IMG/VR virus record: IMGVR_UViG_3300050016_000072
Location: 1 to 24,185 of that record
Strand: one strand, 5' to 3'
Origin: a virus
Length of the DNA stretch: 24,185 bases
In this document: in pieces, positions 8,475 through 16,094 of the stretch
Layout: each line of letters starts with the position of its first letter
Position numbering within the stretch: the first letter of the stretch is position 1
Notes under the pieces: model-generated
The model's input: only the letters and a program-made list of their open reading frames with translations
Database searches by the model: none
What the model was told of the DNA's origin: nothing
Made by a program: the position numbers and the translations under genes

Positions 8475-9481
8475 TGGCCTCCCCACAAGATTCCTCGATC
8501 GGCGTGATCCAGGAGGTCACCTACGGGGTGAGCCCGGGCGCGGTGACCCGCTGGCCGGAGTTCCTGCCGGACCCGGATCTGAACTGGGTCCCGAAGCGTT
8601 ACCAGGGCCTGGGGTTGCGGGTCGGGTCCCGGGTCGCCAGGTCCGGGCGTCGCGTCACCACGTCCGTGCAGGGTTCCGGCGGCTGGGAGATGGAGGCCAC
8701 GTCCAAGGGCATGGGCTTGTTCTGGTTGTGGGCTTTGGGGGCGTTGAGCTCGAACCTGGTGAGCGGGTCGACCTACCAGCAGGTCGGCACCCTGGGTGAC
8801 ACCCCGCCGTCGTTCTGCCTGCAGCAGGGCATGGTGGAGGCCGCCACCGGCATCGTGGACGCCACCACCTACCTGGGTTGCATGATCAATCAGATGGACC
8901 TGACGTTCGCCAACGACGACGTCGTGAAAGCCAAGTACATCCTCGACATTCAGAACATTTCCACGGCCATCGCCTACGCGGCCCCGGGCTACGCGACGGC
9001 CCCGAACCTGTTCCAGTTCGCCAACGCGGTCATCACCACCGGCGCCCTGACGGAGCCGACGACCATCGCGCTCGGGGTCGGTGCCACCGCCGTCGCGGAC
9101 GTGATGGCGGGGACCCTGTCGATCAACAACAACCTGTCCAGCATCCTGCCGGCCGGTGGTGGTGGCCTGAAGTCGAAGCCGACCGTTGGCCTGCGGGCGA
9201 TCACCGGGACGTTGGACATCGACTACGACAGCACCTTGTTCCGGGACGCGTTCCTGGCGGACACCCCGATGAACCTTGTGCTGACCTGGACGGGTGGGGC
9301 GCTGTCGACGGGCCTGGAGACCCTGCAGGTGATCGTCTCGGAGATCAAGTTCGACGGTGACCTGCCGAAGTCGGCCGGGACCAACCGGGCGTTGCAGGCG
9401 ATGAAGTTCACGGGCCTGGACAACCTGACCGCGGCGCAACCGCTGTGGGTGGTAAGCCGTACCGCGGACATCGCCGCGTGA
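8474..9481 (+). CDS. Major tail (tube) protein
   Basis: This protein is expected to polymerise into the tail tube. The 335 residues are rich in Thr, Gly, Ala and short beta strands with few charged helices, and end in a domain with typical tube-protein features (SKPTVGLRAITGTLDIDYDS around 225-245, then VIVSEIKFDGDLPKSAG). It starts SSIGVIQEVTYGVSPGA, a common opening for actinophage tube proteins. It lies upstream of the chaperone pair and the tape measure, which fixes its identity better than sequence alone. ATG 8474 overlaps the previous stop (TGATG), and the stop overlaps the next GTG. A 335-residue length is somewhat long for a tube protein, so an extra surface domain is likely. Confidence 0.8.
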   Translation: MASPQDSSIGVIQEVTYGVSPGAVTRWPEFLPDPDLNWVPKRYQGLGLRVGSRVARSGRRVTTSVQGSGGWEMEATSKGMGLFWLWALGALSSNLVSGSTYQQVGTLGDTPPSFCLQQGMVEAATGIVDATTYLGCMINQMDLTFANDDVVKAKYILDIQNISTAIAYAAPGYATAPNLFQFANAVITTGALTEPTTIALGVGATAVADVMAGTLSINNNLSSILPAGGGGLKSKPTVGLRAITGTLDIDYDSTLFRDAFLADTPMNLVLTWTGGALSTGLETLQVIVSEIKFDGDLPKSAGTNRALQAMKFTGLDNLTAAQPLWVVSRTADIAA

Positions 9482-9993
9482 GCTCGGCTGGCAGCGTCGG
9501 CCGGATGGCCGGCAGCATCAAGCTCGAGGCGGACACTGCCGAGTTCAAGCGGCTGTTCGATCGCTCGAGCGTGGTTGACGCGAAGCTGCGGACGACGCTG
9601 CGCCGCAACATCCGCCTCGCTGGTGAGCGCGCAGCTGACGCTGTCCGCATCGAGGTCGCCGACAGTGCGGGTGAGACTGCGTCGGCGACGCCTCACCACA
9701 CCGGCCTGCGTCTGGGGATCGCATCCGGAGTCAAGGTTCAGGTCATGACCGGGGCCCGTGCCGGGGTCACCATCGTCGCGTCGTCCACCCAGATGCCCGC
9801 CGGCAAGGAGTCTCTCGTCCGCGCGTGGGAATCGGCCAAGGGCTGGCGTCACCCGGTGCGCGGTAACCGTGAGGTGTGGGCGCAACAGGTCGGTCACCCG
9901 TACTTCCGCACACGGATCGGCAGGGAACAACCGATGATCCGTGTCGCGGTCGAATCCGCGATGAAGGAGGCCGCAGCAAGTCTTAAGGGCTGA
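9478..9993 (+). CDS. HK97 gp10-like minor tail / connector protein
   Basis: The protein contains the hallmarks of the actinophage gp10-like group: a helical N-terminal half (EFKRLFDRSSVVDAKLR, RRNIRLAGERAADAVRIE), then a GARAGVTIVAS strand, KGWRHPVRGNREVWAQQ, GHPYFRTRI and a C-terminal helix. Such proteins join head to tail or complete the tail. I start at GTG 9478, which overlaps the tube-protein TGA (GTGA), giving 171 residues; ATG 9505 is an alternative giving 162. Its place after the major tail protein is unusual, since gp10-like genes normally precede it. It lies just before the tail-assembly chaperones. Confidence 0.75.
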   Translation: MSSAGSVGRMAGSIKLEADTAEFKRLFDRSSVVDAKLRTTLRRNIRLAGERAADAVRIEVADSAGETASATPHHTGLRLGIASGVKVQVMTGARAGVTIVASSTQMPAGKESLVRAWESAKGWRHPVRGNREVWAQQVGHPYFRTRIGREQPMIRVAVESAMKEAAASLKG

Positions 9994-10025
9994 TCGAAAT
10001 ATCACTGTCACTGGAGGGCTGATAG

Positions 10026-10463
10026 ATGAAGTTCAGGATCGGGCAGGTCACCTACGACCTGGGCGCGCTGGATCTGTTGTCGTTGAAGGACATCCTGCTG
10101 ATGGAGAAGGAGACCACTGAGCTGGGCAAGACACTGCGCTGGTCCGAGGTGCAACGCATGGCCAAAGAGGTGGATGCGTTGGACACGGACGAGCAGCGGC
10201 GGGATCACCCAGACGCCGTGTGGGTTACCGCCATCACCATCTGGGCGTCCCGGCGGATCGCGGGTGAGGAGCAGCCGTTCGGGGATGCGATCGACTTCCC
10301 GATGCGGGACTTGACGTGGATTCCTGAGCCGCAGGATCGGAAGAAGCCGGAGCACCCTACGAAGGCCCGGCCGGTTTCCGGTCGGGCACGAAAGCGCCCC
10401 GCGGCCGCGGCGGCCAAGACGCCATCGCGGCTGACATCGCCAAGAGCGTCCACTCCCGGCTGA
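10026..10463 (+). CDS. Tail assembly chaperone, short (G-like) product
   Basis: This is the first of the paired chaperones that coat the tape measure during tail assembly (lambda G/GT type). The 145-residue product starts MKFRIGQVTYDLGALD, has a helical core (LLSLKDILLMEKETTELGKTL cut into two helices) and ends in a basic, Pro/Ala-rich tail. ATG 10026 follows GGAGGG (10013-10018) with a 7-base spacer. The C-terminal third is low complexity, the usual setting of a programmed frameshift, and a second reading frame extends past the stop (see the overlapping entry). Position between tube protein and tape measure is diagnostic. In the zero frame the last 30 residues are probably unstructured. Confidence 0.8.
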   Translation: MKFRIGQVTYDLGALDLLSLKDILLMEKETTELGKTLRWSEVQRMAKEVDALDTDEQRRDHPDAVWVTAITIWASRRIAGEEQPFGDAIDFPMRDLTWIPEPQDRKKPEHPTKARPVSGRARKRPAAAAAKTPSRLTSPRASTPG

Positions 10464-10609
10464 CCACGCTGACCCACCTGTGGCCGGGTATCTCACCGCA
10501 CGACGCGAGGGTCCCGACGTCGGTGTGGAACCTGCCGTACTGCGTGTGGGTCGCCTACGCGGCCGCGGTTGACCGGCACGTCGAGGACATGAAGAAGACG
10601 AAGGGGTGA
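10026..10609 (+). CDS. Tail assembly chaperone, long (GT-like) -1 frameshift product
   Basis: The -1 frame is open from 10328 to the TGA at 10607-10609 and reads as convincing protein: DAIAADIAKSVHSRLTTL, then LWPGISPHDARVPTSVWNLP and a C-terminal helix VAYAAAVDRHVEDMKKTKG. It has no good start of its own, and the zero frame stops at 10463, so it must be reached by a -1 shift between 10328 and 10461. The fusion would be about 193 residues. No perfect XXXYYYZ heptamer is present; candidates in phase are GGTTTCC (10373-10379), AAAGCGC (10391-10397) and GCGCCCC (10394-10400). The GISPHD segment is typical of T-type chaperone domains in actinophages. Shift direction is read directly; the slip site is unresolved. 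Confidence 0.72.
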
Positions 10610-10613
10610 GTCC

Positions 10614-12578
10614 GTGTCCGATCTGAGCTTGAAGTACCTGCTGTTCGGCCAGGACGTCTCCGCGAGCAAAGCCCTGAAGGACGTCGGCAAGTCCGCTGAT
10701 GACCTGGGGACCAAAGCGAAGAAGGGCATGGAGGCCATCGGTGCGGGTGCGATCGCCGCGATCGCCGCGGTGGCCGTGCTGAGCGTGAAGAACGCGTTGA
10801 CGATGCAGGAGTCCGACGCGCGGATCCAGGGCAGCGCTCAGATCAGCGCGAAGGCTGCGACGTCGATCGGTGACGCGTTCCTCGGGACAGCGTTCAAGAG
10901 CACGTTCTCGGGCCAGGAGATGGCTGACGCGTTCGGGCCGGTCGCCGGCGTCGTGCAGCAGCTCGCTGGGCACATCTTGAACGCCTCGGACGCGATGACT
11001 GTGATGTCGGCGGCCACGACCTTGGCTGAGGCGTCGAACCAGCCGCTGGCTTCCACCACCTCCGACCTGGTCGCCGTCATGCAGAGCTACCACCTGAAGC
11101 TGTCCGGCGCCTCGGACGCGAGCAACATCCTGTTCAACACGAGCCGGCTGACCGGCGTCGGGCTGGACACCCTGAGCGCCACCGTCGACAAGCTGCACGG
11201 CAAGCTCGGGATCGCGTCCCCGACCCTGGCTGATACGTCCGGGCTGATGGTCGACCTGGCCGAGCATGGGATCGCCGGGTCCCGCGGACTGATGGTCGTC
11301 AACACGTCGATGTCGAAGCTGATGGGCGGGTCCAAGTCGACCAGCGCCGAGCTGAAGGCACTGAACGTGCACCTGTTCGACTCCAGGGGGCAGTTCGTCG
11401 GGCTGAAATCGATCCTGGAGCAGGCAACTCCCAAGCTCGCGTTGATGAACGACAAGGCGCGCCTGAACGCGGAGACTGCGCTGTTCGGTGCTGGTGCGGC
11501 GAAGGCGATGAACACCACGATCCTGGCCGGTGCGACCGGTCTGGATAAGGCGACGGCCGCGGTGACCAAGCATGGTGCGGCGGAGAAGGCTGCCAAGGCC
11601 GCGAGCTCGACTTGGCTGGGGGACCTGAAGATGCTGAAGGCCGCGTTCGTCGACATCACGACTGAGATCGGGGAGAAGCTGATCCCGGTCATCGTCACGG
11701 ACATCACCTGGATGACCAAGCACAAGACCTTGGTCGGGGTCCTTGCCGCGGTCATCGGCGGCCTGGTGGTGGTGTGCATGGCGATGGCTGCGGCGACGGC
11801 GATCATGACCGCTGCGACGACCGCCCAGGCGATCGCGACCGGGGTCGCGTCGGCTGCCGAGTGGGTGCTGATAGCGGCGATGTACGCGAACCCGCTGACC
11901 TGGATCGTCCTGGCAATCATCGTGCTCGTCGGGGCGATCTACCTGATCGCGACGAAGACCACCTGGTTCCAGACGATCTGGAAGGCCATGACCAACGGGC
12001 TCGGCGACGCATGGCGGGCACTGTGGAACGGGGTCCTGCAGCCGGTGATCACCTGGATCCTGAACGGGTTCGCGAACCTCGCCCAGGCCATCGGTCACGT
12101 CCTGGTCGCACTTGGGAACATCCCCGGGTTCGGGTGGGCCAAGACCGCGGGGGACTTCATGCTCCACGCCGCGACGGCCGCCCGGGGCTTGGCAGCGAAC
12201 CTGCACCAGATCCCCCAAAACGTGGGCGTCAACGTGGCGTTCTCGAGCAACTACTCCGTGGTGGCCGCGCAGATCGATGCACTGTCGAACAGCAAGAACA
12301 AGCTGGCTGGGATGGGTCACAACGCGGCCGGTACGAGTAGCTGGCGGGGCGGGCCGACGTGGGTTGGTGAGGGTGGCGCGGAGATCGTGGATGTGCCTGC
12401 CGGGGCGGCGATTCATTCCCATTCCGCGTCGATGCGGATGGCTGGTGGTGGTGGCGGCGACGTGCACGTCCACGTTAATGGTGCTGTGTACGGCACCACG
12501 ACCGAGTTGGCGAACGTGGTCCTGAACGGGTTGCAGCAGCTCAAGGGGCGCGGCGTGAAGCTCGGGCTAGGAGTCTGA
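10614..12578 (+). CDS. Tape measure protein
   Basis: This protein sets tail length and is ejected with the DNA. The 654-residue product starts at GTG 10614, with AAGGGG (10601-10606) as ribosome site. It has a helical N-terminus, the KSTFSGQEMADAFGPVAGVV segment (about 88-107) typical of TP901-type tape measures, long Ala-rich helices, and two hydrophobic regions: about residues 375-400 and 415-448 (including ANPLTWIVLAIIVLVGAIYL), suited to membrane insertion during infection. The C-terminus carries the familiar GTSSWRGGPTWVGEGGAE block (about 573) and a Gly/His-rich end. The length is short, implying a tail of roughly 100 nm using the family rule of about 0.15 nm per residue. No lytic domain is visible inside it. 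Confidence 0.93.
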   Translation: MSDLSLKYLLFGQDVSASKALKDVGKSADDLGTKAKKGMEAIGAGAIAAIAAVAVLSVKNALTMQESDARIQGSAQISAKAATSIGDAFLGTAFKSTFSGQEMADAFGPVAGVVQQLAGHILNASDAMTVMSAATTLAEASNQPLASTTSDLVAVMQSYHLKLSGASDASNILFNTSRLTGVGLDTLSATVDKLHGKLGIASPTLADTSGLMVDLAEHGIAGSRGLMVVNTSMSKLMGGSKSTSAELKALNVHLFDSRGQFVGLKSILEQATPKLALMNDKARLNAETALFGAGAAKAMNTTILAGATGLDKATAAVTKHGAAEKAAKAASSTWLGDLKMLKAAFVDITTEIGEKLIPVIVTDITWMTKHKTLVGVLAAVIGGLVVVCMAMAAATAIMTAATTAQAIATGVASAAEWVLIAAMYANPLTWIVLAIIVLVGAIYLIATKTTWFQTIWKAMTNGLGDAWRALWNGVLQPVITWILNGFANLAQAIGHVLVALGNIPGFGWAKTAGDFMLHAATAARGLAANLHQIPQNVGVNVAFSSNYSVVAAQIDALSNSKNKLAGMGHNAAGTSSWRGGPTWVGEGGAEIVDVPAGAAIHSHSASMRMAGGGGGDVHVHVNGAVYGTTTELANVVLNGLQQLKGRGVKLGLGV

Positions 12579-12579
12579 C

Positions 12580-12729
12580 ATGGCGCGTTCTAACTTCGGC
12601 GGTCCTGACTCTGCCGGCTGGGCGATGAACCCGCCGCCATCACACTCGCCAACGCGCTACGCACCGACCTCCTCGCGTTGGGCCTGGTCGCGTAATGAAC
12701 CCCGCCGCGATCCTCGCTCTCATCGGTGA
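12580..12729 (+). CDS. Short ORF after tape measure, possibly frameshifted
   Basis: AGGAG (12569-12573) lies 6 bases before ATG 12580, so translation probably starts here. In this frame the product is 49 residues (MARSNFGGPDSAGWAMN, then a Pro/Ser/Arg-rich stretch of poor quality). Another frame across 12627-12695 reads much better: EPAAITLANALRTDLLALGL ending VA, then TAA overlapping the ATG of the next ORF (TAATG). The two would be joined by adding one C to ATGAACCC at 12625-12632. So this is either a real tiny gene, or one with a 1-base deletion or sequencing error that should read through to 12695. No function recognised. Confidence 0.4.
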   Translation: MARSNFGGPDSAGWAMNPPPSHSPTRYAPTSSRWAWSRNEPRRDPRSHR

Positions 12730-12826
12730 CCTGTACACCCAGATCAACGCACTCACGCAGGAGAACAAGACCCTGCGTGAGCAACTGGCGCAGCAGGCAG
12801 AACCTCCCGCACCACCCAGGACATAA
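12695..12826 (+). CDS. Small coiled-coil protein, 43 aa
   Basis: ATG 12695 overlaps a TAA (12693-12695) of the upstream reading frame, suggesting coupled translation. The product starts MNPAAILALIGDLYTQINAL and continues with heptad-spaced Leu/Ile in a charged helix (TQENKTLREQLAQQ), ending in a Pro-rich tail. It looks like a short leucine-zipper-type oligomerising peptide. No family is recognised. It sits between the tape measure and a minor tail gene and may be a small tail assembly factor; this is inference. A composition unlike random GC-rich frames and good spacing of Leu support it being real. Confidence 0.6.
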   Translation: MNPAAILALIGDLYTQINALTQENKTLREQLAQQAEPPAPPRT

Positions 12827-12845
12827 GTCACCGGATATGCCCTAG

Positions 12846-12918
12846 CTCCCCAGACAGGAATCGAACCTGTGCGGCCATGGCTCAGAACCATGGTGGCCCA
12901 CCAACAGACCACTGGGGA
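12846..12918 (-). tRNA. tRNA-Gln (anticodon CUG)
   Basis: Read on the minus strand, the 73-base sequence folds as a tRNA. The acceptor stem is 7 of 7 (TCCCCAG with CTGGGGA) with discriminator G. The anticodon stem is 5 of 5 (CATGG with CCATG) around loop TTCTGAG, giving anticodon CTG for CAG codons (plus strand 12883-12885). The variable loop has 5 bases. The T stem is 5 of 5 (ACAGG with CCTGT) around TTCGATT. The D arm is weak: GTCT can pair with GGGC only with two T-G wobbles, a small loop and extra unpaired bases. No CCA is encoded. It lies antisense inside the tail operon, in a gap with no other gene. A D-arm-compromised or low-scoring tRNA is possible, but the three perfect stems make it convincing. 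Confidence 0.85.
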
Positions 12919-12976
12919 ACCTTCATCATCCCCCCCGGAACTGCCCGGCGTGATTCGCACCAGCTAGGAGGTCCCG

Positions 12977-15148
12977 ATGCCTATCCTCGCGCCAGCCCAA
13001 GGACCACCGGCCGGGCCCGCCTGGGCGATCGAGTTCGTCGCAGGCGTCTGGACGGACGTCACCGCCGACGTCCAGGGCGACCCGGTCACCATCAAGTACG
13101 GCCGCACCTCAGAGTTCAGCGCACCCGTGGTCGCCTCCCTGACCGGCCTGAAACTGAAGAACACGCTCGGGACATACACGCCCCTGTGCCAGGTCCTGGT
13201 CGATGGGACGCCGAACCCGTACTGGCCGAACATCCAACCCCGCAGGCGGATCCGGTACTCCAACACCCCCGCCGGGACACGATTCACCGGGTTCATCCAG
13301 GGCTGGCCGCCCTACGTCGACGAGAACGGGCTCGCGTGGGTGGTGATCTCGGCGACCGACCGCGACGACCAGCTGAGCCGGATCGACCTGCTGACACCGA
13401 TCCTCCAGGAGCAGGCCAACTCGGTCCCGGCACTGTCGTGGGCTTGCGGCGACCTGGCTGGGGCTGCGGCCGCGGTCGAGGGTGCTGCCGGCCCAGGGCT
13501 GGCCGTTGTGCCCGGTGGCGCCGCGGTCGTGTTCGGCGGGACCGGCCCGGACGCTGCCGGCGGCGACGGGACCAGTGTCGCGTTCGCGCCCGGGTCATCC
13601 TCCAGTGGGCAGTACCTGCAAGCGAAGCTGGCTGCACCGCTGGCGGCGGGCGCGTTCACGTTCGAGGTGTGGGTCAATGCCGGGTCCGTCCTGCCGGCGT
13701 GGGCGACCGGTGCAGGTACGGAGATCATTCTCGGGTTCGACGACGGGCTGGGGAACATCGCCGGCATCGTCTACCTCCTCGGCGGTGTCCCCTCATACGA
13801 GGACGTACTGCACGCCTTCAACGCGGTGACGTCGATCGCGGACGGCGCCTGGCATCACCTCGCCGTATCCCGATCGACCAGCGGCGGCGCGGTCAGCCTG
13901 TATGTCGACGGTGTCCTCGCCGGGAGCACGGCCTCCTCACCGGCGGTCACCGCGATCAGTGTGGTCACCGTCGGCGAGTCCGCGAACCCCAACACCTTCG
14001 CGCCCGAACGGTTCCAGGGCAGCGTTGCGCACGTCGGCGTGTACACGTCCTTCATGGGGATCAGTACCGCCGCCGCTCACGCCGCGGCGACCAACGGTTA
14101 CACCGGGGACACCACCGACACCAGGATCGCCCGATGGTTGACCGCTGGGGGGCTCACCGCCGCGAACTGGAACCTTGACACCGGTCACGCCGTGGTCGGC
14201 ACCTACCCGCAGGCAGGCCAGGACGTCGTGTCGGCCTGCCAGGCGATGGCCGTCACCGAGGGTGGCGGGTCCGTGGTCTACGTCACGCCCGACGGCAAGG
14301 AACGTTTCGTCAACCGGTGGGGACGCAAAGCAGCTGCGCCGGTGATGACCCTGGACGCCGAGGCCGACCTGGACGGGACGGGGTACGCGCCCAGCTTCGA
14401 CGAGCTGACCCTGGTCAACTCCTCCACTGTCACCCGCTCCAACGCGGCCGGGACTCTGTCGGTGCAGACCAAGACGGACCCGGTCAGCAGCGCCCCGCCA
14501 CCGGTCGGGTACGGGCTGGCCACCGACACCGCCACCAGCTACGCCAGCACCGACCTGGACGCGCTGTGCCTGGCTCAGTCCCGGGTCGCCGCGAACGCGT
14601 ACCCCGGTTTCAGGTTGCCGCAGATCACCGTCGACATGCTCACCGCCGAGCACAGCCTGTACGCGGCGCTGGCGAACATCCAGATCGGGTCCCGGATCCG
14701 GGTCACCAACCTGCCGCCCGCGAAGTCCCCGACCACCCAGGTCGACGTGATCGTGGAGGGCTGGACCGAGACCGTCGGGACCGAGCAGTACCAGGTGGTG
14801 TTCGACACGTCCCCGGCTGACAACCCGGCGGGTGGGATCTACGACGACACCGTGTACGGCCGGTACGGGTGCTCCGGGCAGACCCTGAACGCGTCGATCA
14901 CCAACTCGGCGACCACGTTGGCGATCGCCACCACGGCGGGCTTGCCGACGTTCACGGTCGCCGCCGGCCAGTACCCGATGAACATCCTGGTCGGCCAGGA
15001 GGTCATCACCCTCACGTCCGTCCCGGGCGGGTCTAGCAGCCCGCAGACGTTCACCGGTGTCACCCGCGGCGTGGCTGGGACCCCGGCAGCTGCGCAGGCA
15101 TCCGGGGCCGTCATCGCCCTGTACCCCGCACCCACGTACTGCCTCTAA
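12977..15148 (+). CDS. Minor tail protein with LamG (concanavalin A-like) domain
   Basis: This is probably a large tail-tip protein involved in host contact. The 723 residues divide into an N-terminal domain (1-150, strands such as GDPVTIKYGRTSEFSAP and FTGFIQGWPPYV) like distal tail or baseplate hub proteins. A LamG/concanavalin-like domain follows at about 150-375, with FTFEVWVNAG, the hallmark DGAWHHLAVSRS, VSLYVDGVLAGS and GSVAHVGVY. A C-terminal hub-like region (390-723) has many beta strands. LamG domains bind carbohydrate, so this one may recognise host cell-wall glycans. ATG 12977 follows AGGAGG at the usual distance. It is the only large gene after the tape measure, so separate Dit and Tal roles may be merged here. 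Confidence 0.82.
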   Translation: MPILAPAQGPPAGPAWAIEFVAGVWTDVTADVQGDPVTIKYGRTSEFSAPVVASLTGLKLKNTLGTYTPLCQVLVDGTPNPYWPNIQPRRRIRYSNTPAGTRFTGFIQGWPPYVDENGLAWVVISATDRDDQLSRIDLLTPILQEQANSVPALSWACGDLAGAAAAVEGAAGPGLAVVPGGAAVVFGGTGPDAAGGDGTSVAFAPGSSSSGQYLQAKLAAPLAAGAFTFEVWVNAGSVLPAWATGAGTEIILGFDDGLGNIAGIVYLLGGVPSYEDVLHAFNAVTSIADGAWHHLAVSRSTSGGAVSLYVDGVLAGSTASSPAVTAISVVTVGESANPNTFAPERFQGSVAHVGVYTSFMGISTAAAHAAATNGYTGDTTDTRIARWLTAGGLTAANWNLDTGHAVVGTYPQAGQDVVSACQAMAVTEGGGSVVYVTPDGKERFVNRWGRKAAAPVMTLDAEADLDGTGYAPSFDELTLVNSSTVTRSNAAGTLSVQTKTDPVSSAPPPVGYGLATDTATSYASTDLDALCLAQSRVAANAYPGFRLPQITVDMLTAEHSLYAALANIQIGSRIRVTNLPPAKSPTTQVDVIVEGWTETVGTEQYQVVFDTSPADNPAGGIYDDTVYGRYGCSGQTLNASITNSATTLAIATTAGLPTFTVAAGQYPMNILVGQEVITLTSVPGGSSSPQTFTGVTRGVAGTPAAAQASGAVIALYPAPTYCL

Positions 15149-15160
15149 GAGGAGGACCCA

Positions 15161-15661
15161 GTGACTGGTTTCGTTGCACCCACAGTCCCCTCGGTCGGGG
15201 ACGGTGTCACCGCCGCGCAAGGCGCGGTCGTCGCGAACGACCTGAACTCCGGACCCAACATGGGCACCCCCACCTCGATCGGGGCCGCCGGCACGTCCGC
15301 GGTCAGCGCCGAGGTCCGCGACGCGGTGCTCGGCAACTATTCGTTCACGGCCGTGGCGGGGCGCCGGTACCTGGCGGTCATGAACGGGCTCGGGCTGAGC
15401 GGCACCGCCGGCCAGCTCGGTCACGCGCGGATCCGAAACGGGGGCGCCCTAACCCCCACCATTGCCTCCCCGCTGATCGCCGACAGTCAGATCTACGTCC
15501 CCGCCACCGGCGGGACCGGCCAGCAGACCTACCCGCTCGGGGCGACGTTCGTGCCGGGCGCCGGACCGGTCACCCTCTCCATGTTCACGGTCGGCCTTGC
15601 CGGCGGCCTGACGCCGGTCTTCGCCCGTGAGCTGTACGCGGTCGACATGGGGCCGGCCTGA
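15161..15661 (+). CDS. Hypothetical structural (minor tail) protein, 166 aa
   Basis: GTG 15161 follows AAGAGGAGG (15147-15155) with a 5-base spacer, a very strong ribosome site. The product is Gly/Ala/Thr/Val-rich with likely beta structure: LGNYSFTAVAGRRYLAVM near 57-74, GHARIRNGG, and PLGATFVPGAGPVTLSMFTV near the end, which resembles a jelly-roll or fibre-tip domain. There are no transmembrane helices or catalytic motifs. It sits directly after the LamG tail protein and is likely part of the tail tip or a small receptor-binding component. No family is recognised; confidence is in it being a real structural gene, not in the precise role. Confidence 0.65.
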   Translation: MTGFVAPTVPSVGDGVTAAQGAVVANDLNSGPNMGTPTSIGAAGTSAVSAEVRDAVLGNYSFTAVAGRRYLAVMNGLGLSGTAGQLGHARIRNGGALTPTIASPLIADSQIYVPATGGTGQQTYPLGATFVPGAGPVTLSMFTVGLAGGLTPVFARELYAVDMGPA

Positions 15662-15662
15662 C

Positions 15663-16094
15663 ATGGCTGAGACTCCGCAGGAGGCGTACGCGCGCGGCCA
15701 GGACGCCGGTGAGATCAGGGCACGGCTGGGCAACCACGACACCCAGCTGGCGACGATCCTCACCACGATGACCATCACGGCTGGGGACATCACCAAGCTG
15801 AGACTGGACACGGAGGCCTTGGCGGCGGCGGCCATCACCGCGGCCAAGCTTGTGGAAACCACAGCCAAGGCGGCGACCGACGCCCGCGAGCTGACCGCGG
15901 CGGCGGTCAAGGAGACGAAGGACAACCAGGACGAAACGGTGCGGTTGGCGGCGGCCAACGCTGCCACTGTCGCCCTCGCGGCGGCGGAACAGTCGAAGGC
16001 GATCTGGTCGCCGTTCCAGCGGTTCGCGTCGGTGGTTCTCGTAGTGGCCGCGTTCGGGTCCCTGATGCTCGCCTGGCACCCGTGGCGGCCATGA
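15663..16094 (+). CDS. Coiled-coil protein with C-terminal membrane helix
   Basis: The 143-residue product starts at ATG 15663, 1 base after the previous stop. Residues 1-115 are a long, Ala/Lys/Glu-rich helix probably forming a coiled coil (GDITKLRLDTEALAAAAIT and onward). Residues 118-138 (RFASVVLVVAAFGSLMLAW) form a membrane helix near the C-terminus. This layout and its place just upstream of the lysis genes recall holin-like DUF2746 proteins of mycobacteriophages, though I cannot show homology. It could be a second holin, a spanin-like or tail-anchoring factor, or a membrane tether. The stop overlaps the next ATG (ATGA), so it is translated together with the phospholipase-D-like gene. 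Confidence 0.65.
   Translation: MAETPQEAYARGQDAGEIRARLGNHDTQLATILTTMTITAGDITKLRLDTEALAAAAITAAKLVETTAKAATDARELTAAAVKETKDNQDETVRLAAANAATVALAAAEQSKAIWSPFQRFASVVLVVAAFGSLMLAWHPWRP

Noticed and set aside
10008-12473. Very long minus-strand open frame opposite the tape measure (similar long frames at 1921-3471, 387-1526 and 13937-15424).
   Set aside because: Composition is Arg/Pro/His-rich, typical of frames mirrored from GC-rich genes; the plus-strand genes have recognisable families, ribosome sites and coupled starts.
12846-12918. The tRNA sequence as a phage attachment site.
   Set aside because: It is a full-length tRNA 8 kb from the integrase, whereas attP cores are usually short 3' tRNA pieces beside the integrase. 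It is not excluded without host data.
12877-14178. Plus-strand 433-residue frame overlapping the LamG tail gene.
   Set aside because: Arg-rich shadow frame that also crosses the tRNA; the tail gene has AGGAGG and recognisable domains.
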